This document shows, piece after piece, positions 9,219 to 16,809 of a DNA stretch of 64,000 bases. This stretch comes from Terrirubrum flagellatum (GTDB lineage Bacteria > Pseudomonadota > Alphaproteobacteria > Rhizobiales > Beijerinckiaceae), in contig NZ_CP091851.1 in NCBI RefSeq assembly GCF_022059845.1, positions 4,329,501-4,393,500 on the forward strand, in the 5' to 3' direction. A program made the translations under genes and the position numbers. Below the pieces are notes generated by a model, which was given only the letters and a program-made list of their open reading frames with translations, was not told the origin of the DNA and did no database searches. Positions within the stretch are counted from its first letter, which is position 1; the number at the start of each line of letters is the position of its first letter.

Positions 9219-9434
9219 ATGGCGCTCTACAGAAAGAACATCGGCGGCGGACAGCAAATCGCGAGGCTCGCGATGGGCGGCGCGGCTGCAGCCGCATCGC
9301 TCGTCTTCCTCGCATCGCCCCTCAATCTCGTCGGCGCTGCGGCCGGGCTCATCTTCGCGATCACCGGGCTCGTCGGCTACTGTCCGATGTGCGCCATCGC
9401 CGATAGCGGCGCGCGCAAGCGAGCCGAGAGATGA
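9219..9434 (+). CDS. YgaP-like (DUF2892) small membrane protein
   Basis: 71 residues. It begins LYRKNIGGGQQIARLAMGG and continues through two hydrophobic helices, the second ending in LVGYCPMCAIA. This matches the YgaP-type transmembrane domain, which has a conserved Gly-Tyr/Trp-Cys-Pro motif, here without a rhodanese domain. GGAG precedes the ATG. The stop overlaps the start of the sigma-factor gene as ATGA, so the pair is translationally coupled. A redox or sulfur link is possible given the CPMC cysteines. Confidence 0.8.
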   Translation: MALYRKNIGGGQQIARLAMGGAAAAASLVFLASPLNLVGAAAGLIFAITGLVGYCPMCAIADSGARKRAER

Positions 9435-9955
9435 CGAGCCACCTCCTCTCCGAATCCCTGTTCAACGCCGCTCGCCATGGCGAGCGCGAGGCGATCATGC
9501 GCGTGCTGGAAGTCGCGCAGCCCGACATCAGGCGCTATGCGCGCGCCGCCTGCCGCACATCGGCCGACGCGGAAGACGCCGCGCAGGAGGCGCTGTGGCT
9601 TCTGTTCCGGCGCGTCGGCGCCATCCGGTCGCTCGCGTCCTTTTCAAGCTGGCTGTTCACGGTCGTGCGCCGCGAATGTCTCAGACTGGCGCGTCGCGCC
9701 GGCTTGTTGCGCGGCGAACCGCTTGAAGAGCCTGATCTTGCGCCGGCGTCATCTTCGTCCAACGCCGATCTCCGGCTCGATCTTGCCGCGGCGATCGAGG
9801 CGCTGCCCGCGCATTATCGCGAGATCATCCTGATGCGCGACGTCAGGGAAATGACCATCGACGAAATCGCCGCGGCGCTCAACGCGACGCGGCAATCCAC
9901 CAAGGCCCGCCTGCATCGCGCCCGCTCGCTGATGCGCGAATATCTCGCGAGATAA
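9431..9955 (+). CDS. ECF-type RNA polymerase sigma factor
   Basis: 174 residues. Region 2 contains AEDAAQEALWLLFRRVGA and SFSSWLFTVVRRECLRLARR. Region 4 contains IEALPAHYREIILMRDVREM and the helix-turn-helix MTIDEIAAALNATRQSTKARLHRAR. No anti-sigma gene is adjacent, which is unusual. The gene is coupled to the YgaP-like gene upstream and was perhaps once followed by a third gene (see 9959-10072). I cannot name the regulon. Confidence 0.92.
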   Translation: MTSHLLSESLFNAARHGEREAIMRVLEVAQPDIRRYARAACRTSADAEDAAQEALWLLFRRVGAIRSLASFSSWLFTVVRRECLRLARRAGLLRGEPLEEPDLAPASSSSNADLRLDLAAAIEALPAHYREIILMRDVREMTIDEIAAALNATRQSTKARLHRARSLMREYLAR

Positions 9956-9958
9956 TAC

Positions 9959-10072
9959 ATGACCGACTATCACGCCCGCAGCGATCCCGAACTCACGCCC
10001 GCTCTCATCGGCCTCGCTTGCCCACGGCTTGCTGGGACTGCGCCCCTCGACGAGGCGATGGCGTCTAGCTGA
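9959..10072 (+). pseudogene. Possible truncated gene after the sigma factor (AhpD/carboxymuconolactone decarboxylase-like start)
   Basis: An ATG lies 3 nt after the sigma-factor stop and opens a 37-codon frame starting MTDYHARSDPELTPAL. That opening resembles the first residues of small carboxymuconolactone decarboxylase/AhpD-like proteins often found beside ECF sigma genes. It stops at 10072, inside the 3' end of convergent rppH, long before the family's usual length. It is either a decayed remnant or a short unrelated peptide. The family resemblance is weak and from memory. Confidence 0.3.
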
Positions 10073-10577
10073 GGTCGCCGCGCGTGTGGCGCTTGAACAG
10101 CTTCGCGACGTCACGATAGACGGCGCGCTTGAATGGCACCACGAGGTCGACCGTCGCTTCAAGTTTTTCCCAGCGCCAGTGGGAAAATTCCGGCTTCTCG
10201 CCGCCGTCGGGCGTCTCGATATTGATTTCGCCTTCATCGCCGACGAAGCGGAATGCGATCCATTTCTGCGCCTGCCCGCGATAGCGGTTGCGCCATGATT
10301 TGCGCAGCATCGGTTTCGGCAGATCATAGGCCAGCCAACGCGGCGCTTCGGCAAGAAACTCGGCGCTGGCGACATTCGTCTCTTCGCGCAGCTCGCGCGC
10401 CGCCGCCTCGCGCGGCGTCTCGCCTTCATCAATGCCGCCCTGCGGCATCTGCCAGGCATATTTCTCGTCGGCCGCAAGCCCACGTCGCCGGCCGATGAAC
10501 ACATCGCCCTCGTGATTGAACAGCGCGATGCCGACGCAGGCGCGATAGTCCGCAAGCTCCGGGGGCAACAGACTCAC
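10065..10577 (-). CDS. rppH: RNA pyrophosphohydrolase
   Basis: RppH removes pyrophosphate from 5'-triphosphorylated mRNA and triggers its decay. The 170-residue protein has the Nudix box at 47-69 (GGIDEGETPREAAARELREE, then TNV), with metal ligands Glu62, Glu65 and Glu66. The box has Asn68 where the consensus has Gly. The N-terminal YRACVGIALFN and QMPQGG are typical of RppH. The start is a GTG at 10577 that overlaps the stop of the upstream deacetylase gene by 4 nt (GTGA); AAAGGA lies upstream. Confidence 0.94.
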   Translation of the reverse strand: MSLLPPELADYRACVGIALFNHEGDVFIGRRRGLAADEKYAWQMPQGGIDEGETPREAAARELREETNVASAEFLAEAPRWLAYDLPKPMLRKSWRNRYRGQAQKWIAFRFVGDEGEINIETPDGGEKPEFSHWRWEKLEATVDLVVPFKRAVYRDVAKLFKRHTRGDLS

Positions 10578-11776
10578 CGTCCGCCGTCCTTTTTCCCTGT
10601 CGTGACGGCGTAACTGACTGGCACGAGAACGATTCCCTTCGCATCGAGCGCGCGGGCCCAGCGCGCGATGCGATCGATCGTCATCGGCAACGCGCTCGCC
10701 GCGCCGATGGCGACGCCCTTGTCGCGCGCCATAGTTTCCAGCTTCGCAAGCTCCTTGTCGATCGCATCGGCGCGCAAGACTGCGTCGATCACCGAATCCG
10801 CCCGCGCCGCAGGCGCCTTCAGACCCTGAGCCACGGAAACGATCTGTGAGCGGTTGGACGAGCCGTCATCGACAATCATCAGTCCGCGATTGGCCATTTC
10901 CTTCAGCATCGGCGCGAGCGGCGCGCCGTCCGCCGAGAATTTCGCGCCCATATAATTGACCACGCCGACATAGCCCTGGATGCGGCTCATCACCCATTGC
11001 AGCTTGTCGAGATTCTCCGCATCGGCGACGCCCGTGCGCAGCGTGTGCGGTCCGGGATCGTTGTCGGGATAATCGAACGGCTCCATCGGCGCCTGCATGA
11101 AGAGTTCGTGGCCCTCGGCGCGGGCGCGCTGCGTCTGACGGTCGAGCTCGCCGCCATAAGGCGCGAAGGCGAGCGACACCGCGCCCGGCAATTTCGCGAT
11201 CGCATCACTGGTCGCCGTCTGGCTGACGCCGAGGCCGCCGACAAGGATGGCGATGCGCGGTTTGCCGGCGACAGAATCGGCTGCGACCGGCCGGGCGTAA
11301 TATTGCGACGGGCGCGTCCCGTCTGCAGCGATCTTCGGCAAGGCCCCATGGCGGGATCGATCGAGCAGCTTCTTGTCGGGCGCGGCGATCGAAAGTTTCG
11401 CCGGCGGCGCGACCTGAATGATCACGGATTCCGGCGCGCCGACTCCGCCGCCGCGCACGACCGTGACGCCGGAGGAGTTCTCCATTTCCTGAGCGTTCAT
11501 CCGCGGCTTGTCCGCGGGGCTGTCGATCGAAGGGTCGACCTTGACGGTAGCGGCGGGCGCGGAAGGCGCAGGCTTGTCCGACGTCCGACGGATTTCGGCG
11601 ACATTCATACCTGGCGCGGCGCTACGGCCCAGCCAGATCTGCCCTGCGAACGTCGCCACCATCACGCCTGACAAAACGCCGGCGATCGTCCGCGCCGACA
11701 CTGCGAAGCGCGGGCGCGCCGCCCGCTCGGGATGTCCCAGCGGCCTGCTCAGATCGTCGGAAGCAAGGTCAGTCAC
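10574..11776 (-). CDS. Divergent polysaccharide deacetylase family protein
   Basis: A 400-residue protein with one N-terminal membrane anchor (TIAGVLSGVMVATFAGQIW), a low-complexity Pro/Ala linker to about residue 170, then a periplasmic divergent deacetylase domain: KPRIAILVGGLGVSQTATSDAI, LSLAFAPYGG, GHELFMQAPMEPFDYP, GLMIVDDGSSNRS. It lies directly between ctpA/EnvC-like and rppH, the usual order in this group, and probably acts on the cell envelope. The substrate is unknown. The downstream rppH start overlaps its stop. Confidence 0.9.
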   Translation of the reverse strand: MTDLASDDLSRPLGHPERAARPRFAVSARTIAGVLSGVMVATFAGQIWLGRSAAPGMNVAEIRRTSDKPAPSAPAATVKVDPSIDSPADKPRMNAQEMENSSGVTVVRGGGVGAPESVIIQVAPPAKLSIAAPDKKLLDRSRHGALPKIAADGTRPSQYYARPVAADSVAGKPRIAILVGGLGVSQTATSDAIAKLPGAVSLAFAPYGGELDRQTQRARAEGHELFMQAPMEPFDYPDNDPGPHTLRTGVADAENLDKLQWVMSRIQGYVGVVNYMGAKFSADGAPLAPMLKEMANRGLMIVDDGSSNRSQIVSVAQGLKAPAARADSVIDAVLRADAIDKELAKLETMARDKGVAIGAASALPMTIDRIARWARALDAKGIVLVPVSYAVTTGKKDGGR

Positions 11777-12027
11777 TGTTCCTGGCGCGCGGTTCAGGCC
11801 TCGAATCGATAGCCCCGGCGTCGAAGGACGCCAAAGCTACTCGATCCATTTATGGTAAATGGGCGGTTAACGGCCTTGGCGCCAGCCTCTCACGCGGGCG
11901 GCTTCCGCCATCGCCGGAGCGTTCTGAGGGACTCCCATATCCGATCCCTGCAATCGAGGAATCTGTCGTCGGCGCTCGCATTGCTGATCCCTTCGCAGAT
12001 ACACGAGCAATCGATCCCGGAAACGAA
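11777..12027. other. Intergenic region upstream of the deacetylase gene, with a small palindrome
   Basis: About 250 bp before the deacetylase gene (minus strand), which presumably holds its promoter. The one clear structure is CCATTTA-TGG-TAAATGG at 11846-11862, a 7-3-7 inverted repeat about 70 nt from the start codon that could be an operator. No gene was found; short reading frames across it have no coding signals. Confidence 0.35.
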
Positions 12028-12050
12028 AACGCCGCCTGAGCGGCGGCGTT
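12021..12050 (-). terminator. Rho-independent terminator after ctpA
   Basis: On the minus strand, AACGCCGCC pairs with GGCGGCGTT across a 5-nt loop (12028-12050), followed by TTTCGTTT. It lies about 29 nt past the ctpA stop codon and ends the rlmH/EnvC-like/ctpA transcript. Confidence 0.8.
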
Positions 12051-12078
12051 TCCTGAATTCCGAACGATCCCGACGAGA

Positions 12079-13455
12079 TCAATTCTCCTTCGGCTTCTCA
12101 GGCGCGGGAGCGGCGCCCGGAGCGTCCTGCTTCGGCGGCGTCGCTTCGGCCTTCGGCGCGATCGGCTTGTCGATCTTTCCGCGCAGCAGGTCGGCGGCGT
12201 AGATGAGCTGTTTGTCCTTGCTCGCATCCGGTGGGATGTAGGAGGACGAACCCGACTTCTCCTCGCCCTGGCTGTTGCTCAGGTGGCCGCGCAGGCTCGA
12301 TTCGCCCGGCAACGCATCCTTGCCCTTCAGCTCGTCGGGAACGTCCTGCTGAACAATGACGTCGGGCGCGATGCCCTTCGCCTGAATCGAGCGGCCCGAT
12401 GGCGTGTAGTAGCGGGCCGTGGTCAGGCGCACCGCGCCAGCGGCGCCGATCGGGATGATCGTCTGCACCGATCCCTTGCCGAAGGAGCGCGTGCCGACGA
12501 TTGTCGCGCGCTTGTGGTCCTGCAACGCGCCGGCGACGATCTCCGACGCCGAAGCCGAACCGCCATTGATCAGCACCACGAGCGGCTTGCCCTTGGTGAG
12601 ATCGCCAGGCTTCGACTTCGCGTTGAAGCGCTGGGTCTCATCGGCGTTGCGGCCGCGGGTGGAGACGATCTCGCCGCGATCGAGGAACGCATTGGCGACC
12701 GAAATCGACTGGTCGAGCAAACCGCCGGGATTCTGACGCAGATCAACGACGAAACCCTTCAGCTTCTCCGCCGGGATCTCATTCATCGCCTTCTCGATTC
12801 CGCGGCGCACGCCGTCGAACGTCTGCTCGTTGAAGGTGCTGATGCGGATGACCGCGATATCGTCGTCGATGCGCGTGCGCACCGCCTGCACGGTGATGGT
12901 GTCGCGTTTCAACGTAACATCGAGCGGCTCTTTCCGGCCCTGACGCAGGATGCGAAGGGTGACGTCGGTGCCGACCGCGCCGCGCATCTTGTCGACCGCC
13001 TGATTGAGCGAGAGGCCCTGAACCTGCTCGTTGTCGATATGGGTGATCACATCGTTCGCCATGATGCCGGCCTTCGCGGCAGGCGTGTCGTCGATCGGCG
13101 AGACGACCTTGATGAAGCCTTCCTCCATCGTCACCTCGATGCCGAGGCCGCCGAACTTGCCTTGCGTCGACTGCTGCATGTCGCGATGCTGTTTCGCGTC
13201 GAGGAAGCTCGAATGCGGATCGAGCGAGGTGAGCATGCCGTTGATGGCGGCCTCGATCAGCTTCGCCTCATCGGGCTTCTCGACATAATCGGAGCGGATG
13301 CGCTCGAACACGTCGCCGAACAGCGAGAGCTGACGGTACGTTTCGGAGGAGGCCGCATTCGCCGCGGTGGACGACAGGAGCCAAGTCTGCGCGCCAAACG
13401 TTGCGGCTCCGGCGCCGAGCGCCGCGCCAACCATGAGATAAGCGATCTTGCGCAT
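12079..13455 (-). CDS. ctpA: S41 C-terminal processing peptidase
   Basis: A 458-residue periplasmic serine protease with an N-terminal signal/anchor (IAYLMVGAALGAGAATFGAQ), a PDZ domain at about 100-185 (GGLGIEVTMEEGFIKVVSP) and the S41 catalytic domain. By spacing with B. subtilis CtpB the dyad is Ser302 in GGSASASEI and Lys327 in GTRSFGKGSVQ, with Gln331. The last 60 residues are Pro/Ala/Lys-rich. The ATG at 13455 shares one base with the stop of the EnvC-like gene (TAATG) and has GGAAGG upstream. CtpA proteases often trim or degrade peptidoglycan hydrolases and their activators, which fits this neighbour. Confidence 0.95.
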   Translation of the reverse strand: MRKIAYLMVGAALGAGAATFGAQTWLLSSTAANAASSETYRQLSLFGDVFERIRSDYVEKPDEAKLIEAAINGMLTSLDPHSSFLDAKQHRDMQQSTQGKFGGLGIEVTMEEGFIKVVSPIDDTPAAKAGIMANDVITHIDNEQVQGLSLNQAVDKMRGAVGTDVTLRILRQGRKEPLDVTLKRDTITVQAVRTRIDDDIAVIRISTFNEQTFDGVRRGIEKAMNEIPAEKLKGFVVDLRQNPGGLLDQSISVANAFLDRGEIVSTRGRNADETQRFNAKSKPGDLTKGKPLVVLINGGSASASEIVAGALQDHKRATIVGTRSFGKGSVQTIIPIGAAGAVRLTTARYYTPSGRSIQAKGIAPDVIVQQDVPDELKGKDALPGESSLRGHLSNSQGEEKSGSSSYIPPDASKDKQLIYAADLLRGKIDKPIAPKAEATPPKQDAPGAAPAPEKPKEN

Positions 13456-14813
13456 TATCCGCGAACCTTCCCGTTGTCCGCCCGCGCCCACCATGGGCTC
13501 GGATCTATCGATGCCCCGTCCTTACGAAATTCCACGTAAAGGACGGGCTGTTTGCCTTCTTCGGCGGAAGCCGCGCCACCCCCGGCGCCCATTGCGGCGA
13601 TCGGCTCTCCCGCCAGCACGAATTGCCCAGGATCGACCGTGACCCTCTCCATGCCGGCAAGCACGATATAGTAGCCGCCGCCAGCATTGACGATCAAGAG
13701 TCTGCCGAAAGATCGGAACGGCCCGGCGAAAACAATCCATCCGTCGGAAGGCGCCGTCACGAGAGCTCCAGGCCGCGTCTCGATCGACTGGCCGCGGCTT
13801 GGCGCGCCGGTGTCGTCCGCGAGGCCGAAACCGCGGAGAATCGCGCCCTCAACTGGCTTCTGCAGCGTTCCACGAGCGTCAGCGAAGGCGATTTTAGGCG
13901 CAAGACGCGCCGGATCGCGCATGGCGAGCGATGCGAGGCGCCCTTGTTGTTCGCGCAGCCGCGCCTCTTCGGCGCGCCGCGCATCGTCGCTCTGACGCGC
14001 CTGCGCCAGCGTATCGCTCTCGATTTTTTGAAGCAGCTCGCGGAGCGTTCCCGCCTGCCGCGCAAGGTCGGCCGCCTTCCTGCTCTCCTCGCTCGCGCTC
14101 TGCTCGCGCGCCTTCAGCGTCGCCTGACGCGCGTCAACCAACGCCGACAAACGCACACGTTCCTTCGCCAGCCCCTCCACCTCGCCGGCGATGCGCGTCC
14201 GTTCAAGTGAGATGGCGTCCTTCAGACGCACGAGCTCGCCGAGGTCCTGCGCCAATTGCTGCGTTTCGGCGCGCAGATCGGGCAGCACGGCCCCGAGCGC
14301 GATCGAGGCGCGCACGGCTTCGAGAATATCCTCCGGCCTGACGAAGATCGCCGGCGGCGGCTTGCGGCCCATGCGCTGCAGCGCCGCCAAAACCTCGCCA
14401 ATCAGGCCGCGACGCGCCTGTAGCGACTGCCGGATGGCCGCCTCGCTCGATTGCAGACCGCCAAGGCGCTGCTCGATCGCCGACATGCGCTGCTCGAAAT
14501 CGCGCATCCTGTCGGCGGTCGCCATAAGATCGGTATTCAGCTTGGCGCGATCGCCGCGAATCGATTCGATGTCCTGGTCGAGGCGCTGGCGCTCGGTCGT
14601 GTTGTCGCGAATCGCCTGCTCGACAGCTTCGAGTTCGGCCTGCCGCTTGCGCTTTTCCGCAGTCGGATCAGACGCCGGCGCATCGGCGGCGACAGGCCCG
14701 CGCAGACCGGGTTCGCGCGGCTTCTCCTGCGCCGCGACGCGGAACACGCCCGACGCGCCAAGCGACGCGGCGAGGCAGGTCGCGGCGAGAAGAACCACAG
14801 GACGAAGACTCAT
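13455..14813 (-). CDS. EnvC-like murein hydrolase activator with degenerate LytM domain
   Basis: 452 residues: a signal peptide (VVLLAATCLAASLGASGVF), a long coiled coil (about 50-300, rich in Arg, Glu, Gln) and a C-terminal LytM/M23 fold (about 325-445). The segment around RPGALVTAPSDGWIVFAGPF, then RLLIVNAGGGYYIVLAG, lacks the His and Asp zinc ligands of active M23 endopeptidases. The protein therefore probably activates amidases, as EnvC does, rather than cutting murein itself. Its start overlaps the rlmH stop (ATGA) and its stop overlaps the ctpA start, so the three genes form one tightly coupled operon. Confidence 0.92.
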   Translation of the reverse strand: MSLRPVVLLAATCLAASLGASGVFRVAAQEKPREPGLRGPVAADAPASDPTAEKRKRQAELEAVEQAIRDNTTERQRLDQDIESIRGDRAKLNTDLMATADRMRDFEQRMSAIEQRLGGLQSSEAAIRQSLQARRGLIGEVLAALQRMGRKPPPAIFVRPEDILEAVRASIALGAVLPDLRAETQQLAQDLGELVRLKDAISLERTRIAGEVEGLAKERVRLSALVDARQATLKAREQSASEESRKAADLARQAGTLRELLQKIESDTLAQARQSDDARRAEEARLREQQGRLASLAMRDPARLAPKIAFADARGTLQKPVEGAILRGFGLADDTGAPSRGQSIETRPGALVTAPSDGWIVFAGPFRSFGRLLIVNAGGGYYIVLAGMERVTVDPGQFVLAGEPIAAMGAGGGAASAEEGKQPVLYVEFRKDGASIDPSPWWARADNGKVRG

Positions 14814-15292
14814 GCGCCGCGATGATAGGGATGACCGGCGAGGATTGTCATCGCCCGATAGAGTTGCTCCGCGGCGAGAATGCGAACGATCTGGTGCGGA
14901 AAGGTGGCGGCCCCGAAGGACCAGATTGCGGCCGCCTTGCCGCGCATCTCTTCGGACAGGCCATCGGCGCCGCCGATGACGAAAGCGACGGCCTTGGTCC
15001 CGCCGTCCCGCTTCACGGCGAGCCAGCCTGCGATCGCTTCGCTCGACAGGACCGCGCCGCGTTCATCGAGACAGACGATCACTGATTCGCCGATCGCCTT
15101 CGCCAAGGAAACGCCCTCGGCGGCGCGACGATCCTCCGGGCGCGGCGCTCGCGACTCCGCGATCTCGGCCACGTCAGGACCGGAGAAGCCCAGCGCCCGC
15201 CCGGCGTCGGCGGCGCGCTTCACGTAACGCGCCACAAGCTCACGTTCGGGGCCGTCCTTCATACGGCCCACGACCGCTAGGTTGAGGCGCAT
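14810..15292 (-). CDS. rlmH: 23S rRNA (pseudouridine1915-N3)-methyltransferase
   Basis: RlmH methylates pseudouridine 1915 of 23S rRNA in the assembled 70S ribosome. The 160-residue SPOUT protein has the SAM-binding loop FVIGGADG at 104-111 and ends with the hallmark tail AGHPYHRGA. Leu-Tyr-Arg-Ala in EQLYRAMTI is also conserved. It lies 9 nt after rsfS and overlaps the EnvC-like gene by 4 nt. Confidence 0.96.
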   Translation of the reverse strand: MRLNLAVVGRMKDGPERELVARYVKRAADAGRALGFSGPDVAEIAESRAPRPEDRRAAEGVSLAKAIGESVIVCLDERGAVLSSEAIAGWLAVKRDGGTKAVAFVIGGADGLSEEMRGKAAAIWSFGAATFPHQIVRILAAEQLYRAMTILAGHPYHRGA

Positions 15293-15301
15293 GGAAGGGG
15301 G

Positions 15302-15706
15302 TCAGACCACCCGGCGTTCGCCCGGACGGTCTTCGCCCCACAATTTCTCAAGATTGTAGAAGGCGCGGACTTCCGGTCGGAACACATGAACGATCACGTC
15401 GCCCGCATCGATAAGCACCCAGTCGCAATGGGGCACGCCTTCGATGCGGAGATCCGTCCGGCCATGCGCCTTCAGCTCCTCCATCACCTTGTCGGCGATG
15501 GCGCTGACATGGCGGTTAGACCGCCCGGACGTGATGATCATGGCATCAGCGATGGATGATTTGGCCGTCAGGTCAATGATGACCGTCTCTTCGGCTTTCA
15601 TTTCGGCGAGGCTGTCCATCACCAGCGTCGCGGAGTCTTCGGCGGCCCGCGCCTGAGCGCTTGCGGCCGGGTGAAGCGGACGAACCGCCGCTTCAAGAGA
15701 GGACAT
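15302..15706 (-). CDS. rsfS: Ribosomal silencing factor RsfS
   Basis: RsfS binds L14 on the 50S subunit and prevents subunit joining during starvation. The core at about 30-125 shows ETVIIDLTAKSSIADAMII, TSGRSNRHVSAIADKV, GVPHCDWVLIDAGDVIVHVF and FYNLEKLWG. The ATG at 15706 gives 134 residues. A TTG at 15730 with AAGGA upstream is an alternative; the stretch before the core is Ala-rich and poorly conserved either way. The gene sits between nadD and rlmH, its standard position. Confidence 0.94.
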   Translation of the reverse strand: MSSLEAAVRPLHPAASAQARAAEDSATLVMDSLAEMKAEETVIIDLTAKSSIADAMIITSGRSNRHVSAIADKVMEELKAHGRTDLRIEGVPHCDWVLIDAGDVIVHVFRPEVRAFYNLEKLWGEDRPGERRVV

Positions 15707-15805
15707 TGTGGTCAGGCTTAAACCCTCCAATCCATCCTTAGGAGCAAAGGCTGCGCTCCGATTCTTAACTTAGTGTGACTAGGCGCCCCATTTCAATGCA
15801 CCCGG

Positions 15806-16417
15806 CTAAGGAACTCGCGCCCCGGCCTTCCGGAGCGCCGTGGAAGACAGGGAGGAGCGCCTTCCATGGAGGAACGTCCAAGCGGGGGGCCGGTTCCGGG
15901 GCAGGGTCGAGGCGGCGCTCTCCGGGACCCGCCAGCGTGAGAGGGCCAGCGCCGTCCGCGATCGCAGCGATTTCAAGCTGGATTTGGGGCGATCGATCAC
16001 GGCGATCGGGATCGCCGAGGCGATCTGGCGCCAGCCTCCCCAGCGGCTGAACTGAATGAGATTGTCGGCCCCCATAAGCCAGACGAATTTCACCCCGGGC
16101 GCGCGACGCCTCAGCGCGGCGATCGTGTCGACCGTATAATGCGTGCCGAGCTCCTTCTCGACGCCGGTGACGACGATGCGCGGATCGCGCGTCAATGCGC
16201 GACAGGCCGCCATGCGCGCCTCCTGCGAGGGCAGGCCGTGATTATCCTTGAGCGGATTTCCTGGAGTCACCAGCCACCACACCGCGTCGAGTTTCAGGCG
16301 CTTCAACGCGGTGAGCGAGATCAGCACATGGGCTTCATGCGGCGGATTGAACGTGCCGCCGAGCAGCCCGATGCGTTGCCTGCGGCCATGCGGAGGCAAT
16401 TTGGGCGGCGGACTCAC
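15806..16417 (-). CDS. nadD: Nicotinate-nucleotide adenylyltransferase
   Basis: NadD makes nicotinate adenine dinucleotide from nicotinate mononucleotide and ATP in NAD synthesis. The 203-residue product has the nucleotidyltransferase motif GGTFNPPHEAH at 20-30, WWLVTPGNPLK, FVWLMGADNLIQFSRW and the C-terminal SSLSSTALRKA (ISSTxIR family motif). The start is a GTG that overlaps the stop of the small cysteine-rich upstream gene (GTGA), so translation is probably coupled. Confidence 0.95.
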   Translation of the reverse strand: MSPPPKLPPHGRRQRIGLLGGTFNPPHEAHVLISLTALKRLKLDAVWWLVTPGNPLKDNHGLPSQEARMAACRALTRDPRIVVTGVEKELGTHYTVDTIAALRRRAPGVKFVWLMGADNLIQFSRWGGWRQIASAIPIAVIDRPKSSLKSLRSRTALALSRWRVPESAASTLPRNRPPAWTFLHGRRSSLSSTALRKAGARVP

Positions 16418-16785
16418 TTCGGATATCGAACCTCTGCCGGGGCGCAGAATGTCGGCTTGATCACAAAAGAGCCTGGCAGTCCGTGCAGCCCCGTCACCCT
16501 AGAGGTTAGCGTGCGAAGATTCAGTCTCGACTGCTCACCATAACGCACGACCTGACAGGGAGCGCCGCGACCATCAAAGATGCATTGATCGACCTCGAAA
16601 TCGCGAAAACCTTGCGACGACTTGCAGGTATACGCTTCCGCGTCCGAAACTCGCGCGCATAAATTCTCCTGCGTCCGATAGAGAAGACAGGTTCGTTCGA
16701 GAGGCTCCGCCGAGGCCGACGCCCCAACGATTGTCGCCGTCGCCATCGCAGCGCTCACAGCCCTGATCTGTGCCCACGACAACAT
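16414..16785 (-). CDS. Secreted six-cysteine protein of unknown function
   Basis: 123 residues. The first 26 look like a signal peptide with cleavage after ASASA. The mature part has six cysteines (in ERTCLLY, ENLCARV, AYTCKS, DQCIFDG, GAPCQVV and TFCAPAE), consistent with up to three periplasmic disulfides. I recognise no family. Its stop overlaps the nadD GTG start by 4 nt, so it is part of the proA-nadD transcription unit, although its role is unlikely to be related to NAD synthesis. Confidence 0.7.
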   Translation of the reverse strand: MLSWAQIRAVSAAMATATIVGASASAEPLERTCLLYRTQENLCARVSDAEAYTCKSSQGFRDFEVDQCIFDGRGAPCQVVRYGEQSRLNLRTLTSRVTGLHGLPGSFVIKPTFCAPAEVRYPK

Positions 16786-16809
16786 GCGCGTTAGATCAGC
16801 CCCATTTCC

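Noticed and set aside
11867-12202. Short frames on both strands between ctpA and the deacetylase gene
   Set aside because: They cover the ctpA terminator and the ctpA 3' end; no Shine-Dalgarno or motif.
12283-13539. 418-residue plus-strand open frame opposite ctpA
   Set aside because: Antisense shadow of a GC-rich gene: Arg/Ala/Asp-rich, no domain, no ribosome site, while the minus strand clearly encodes CtpA.
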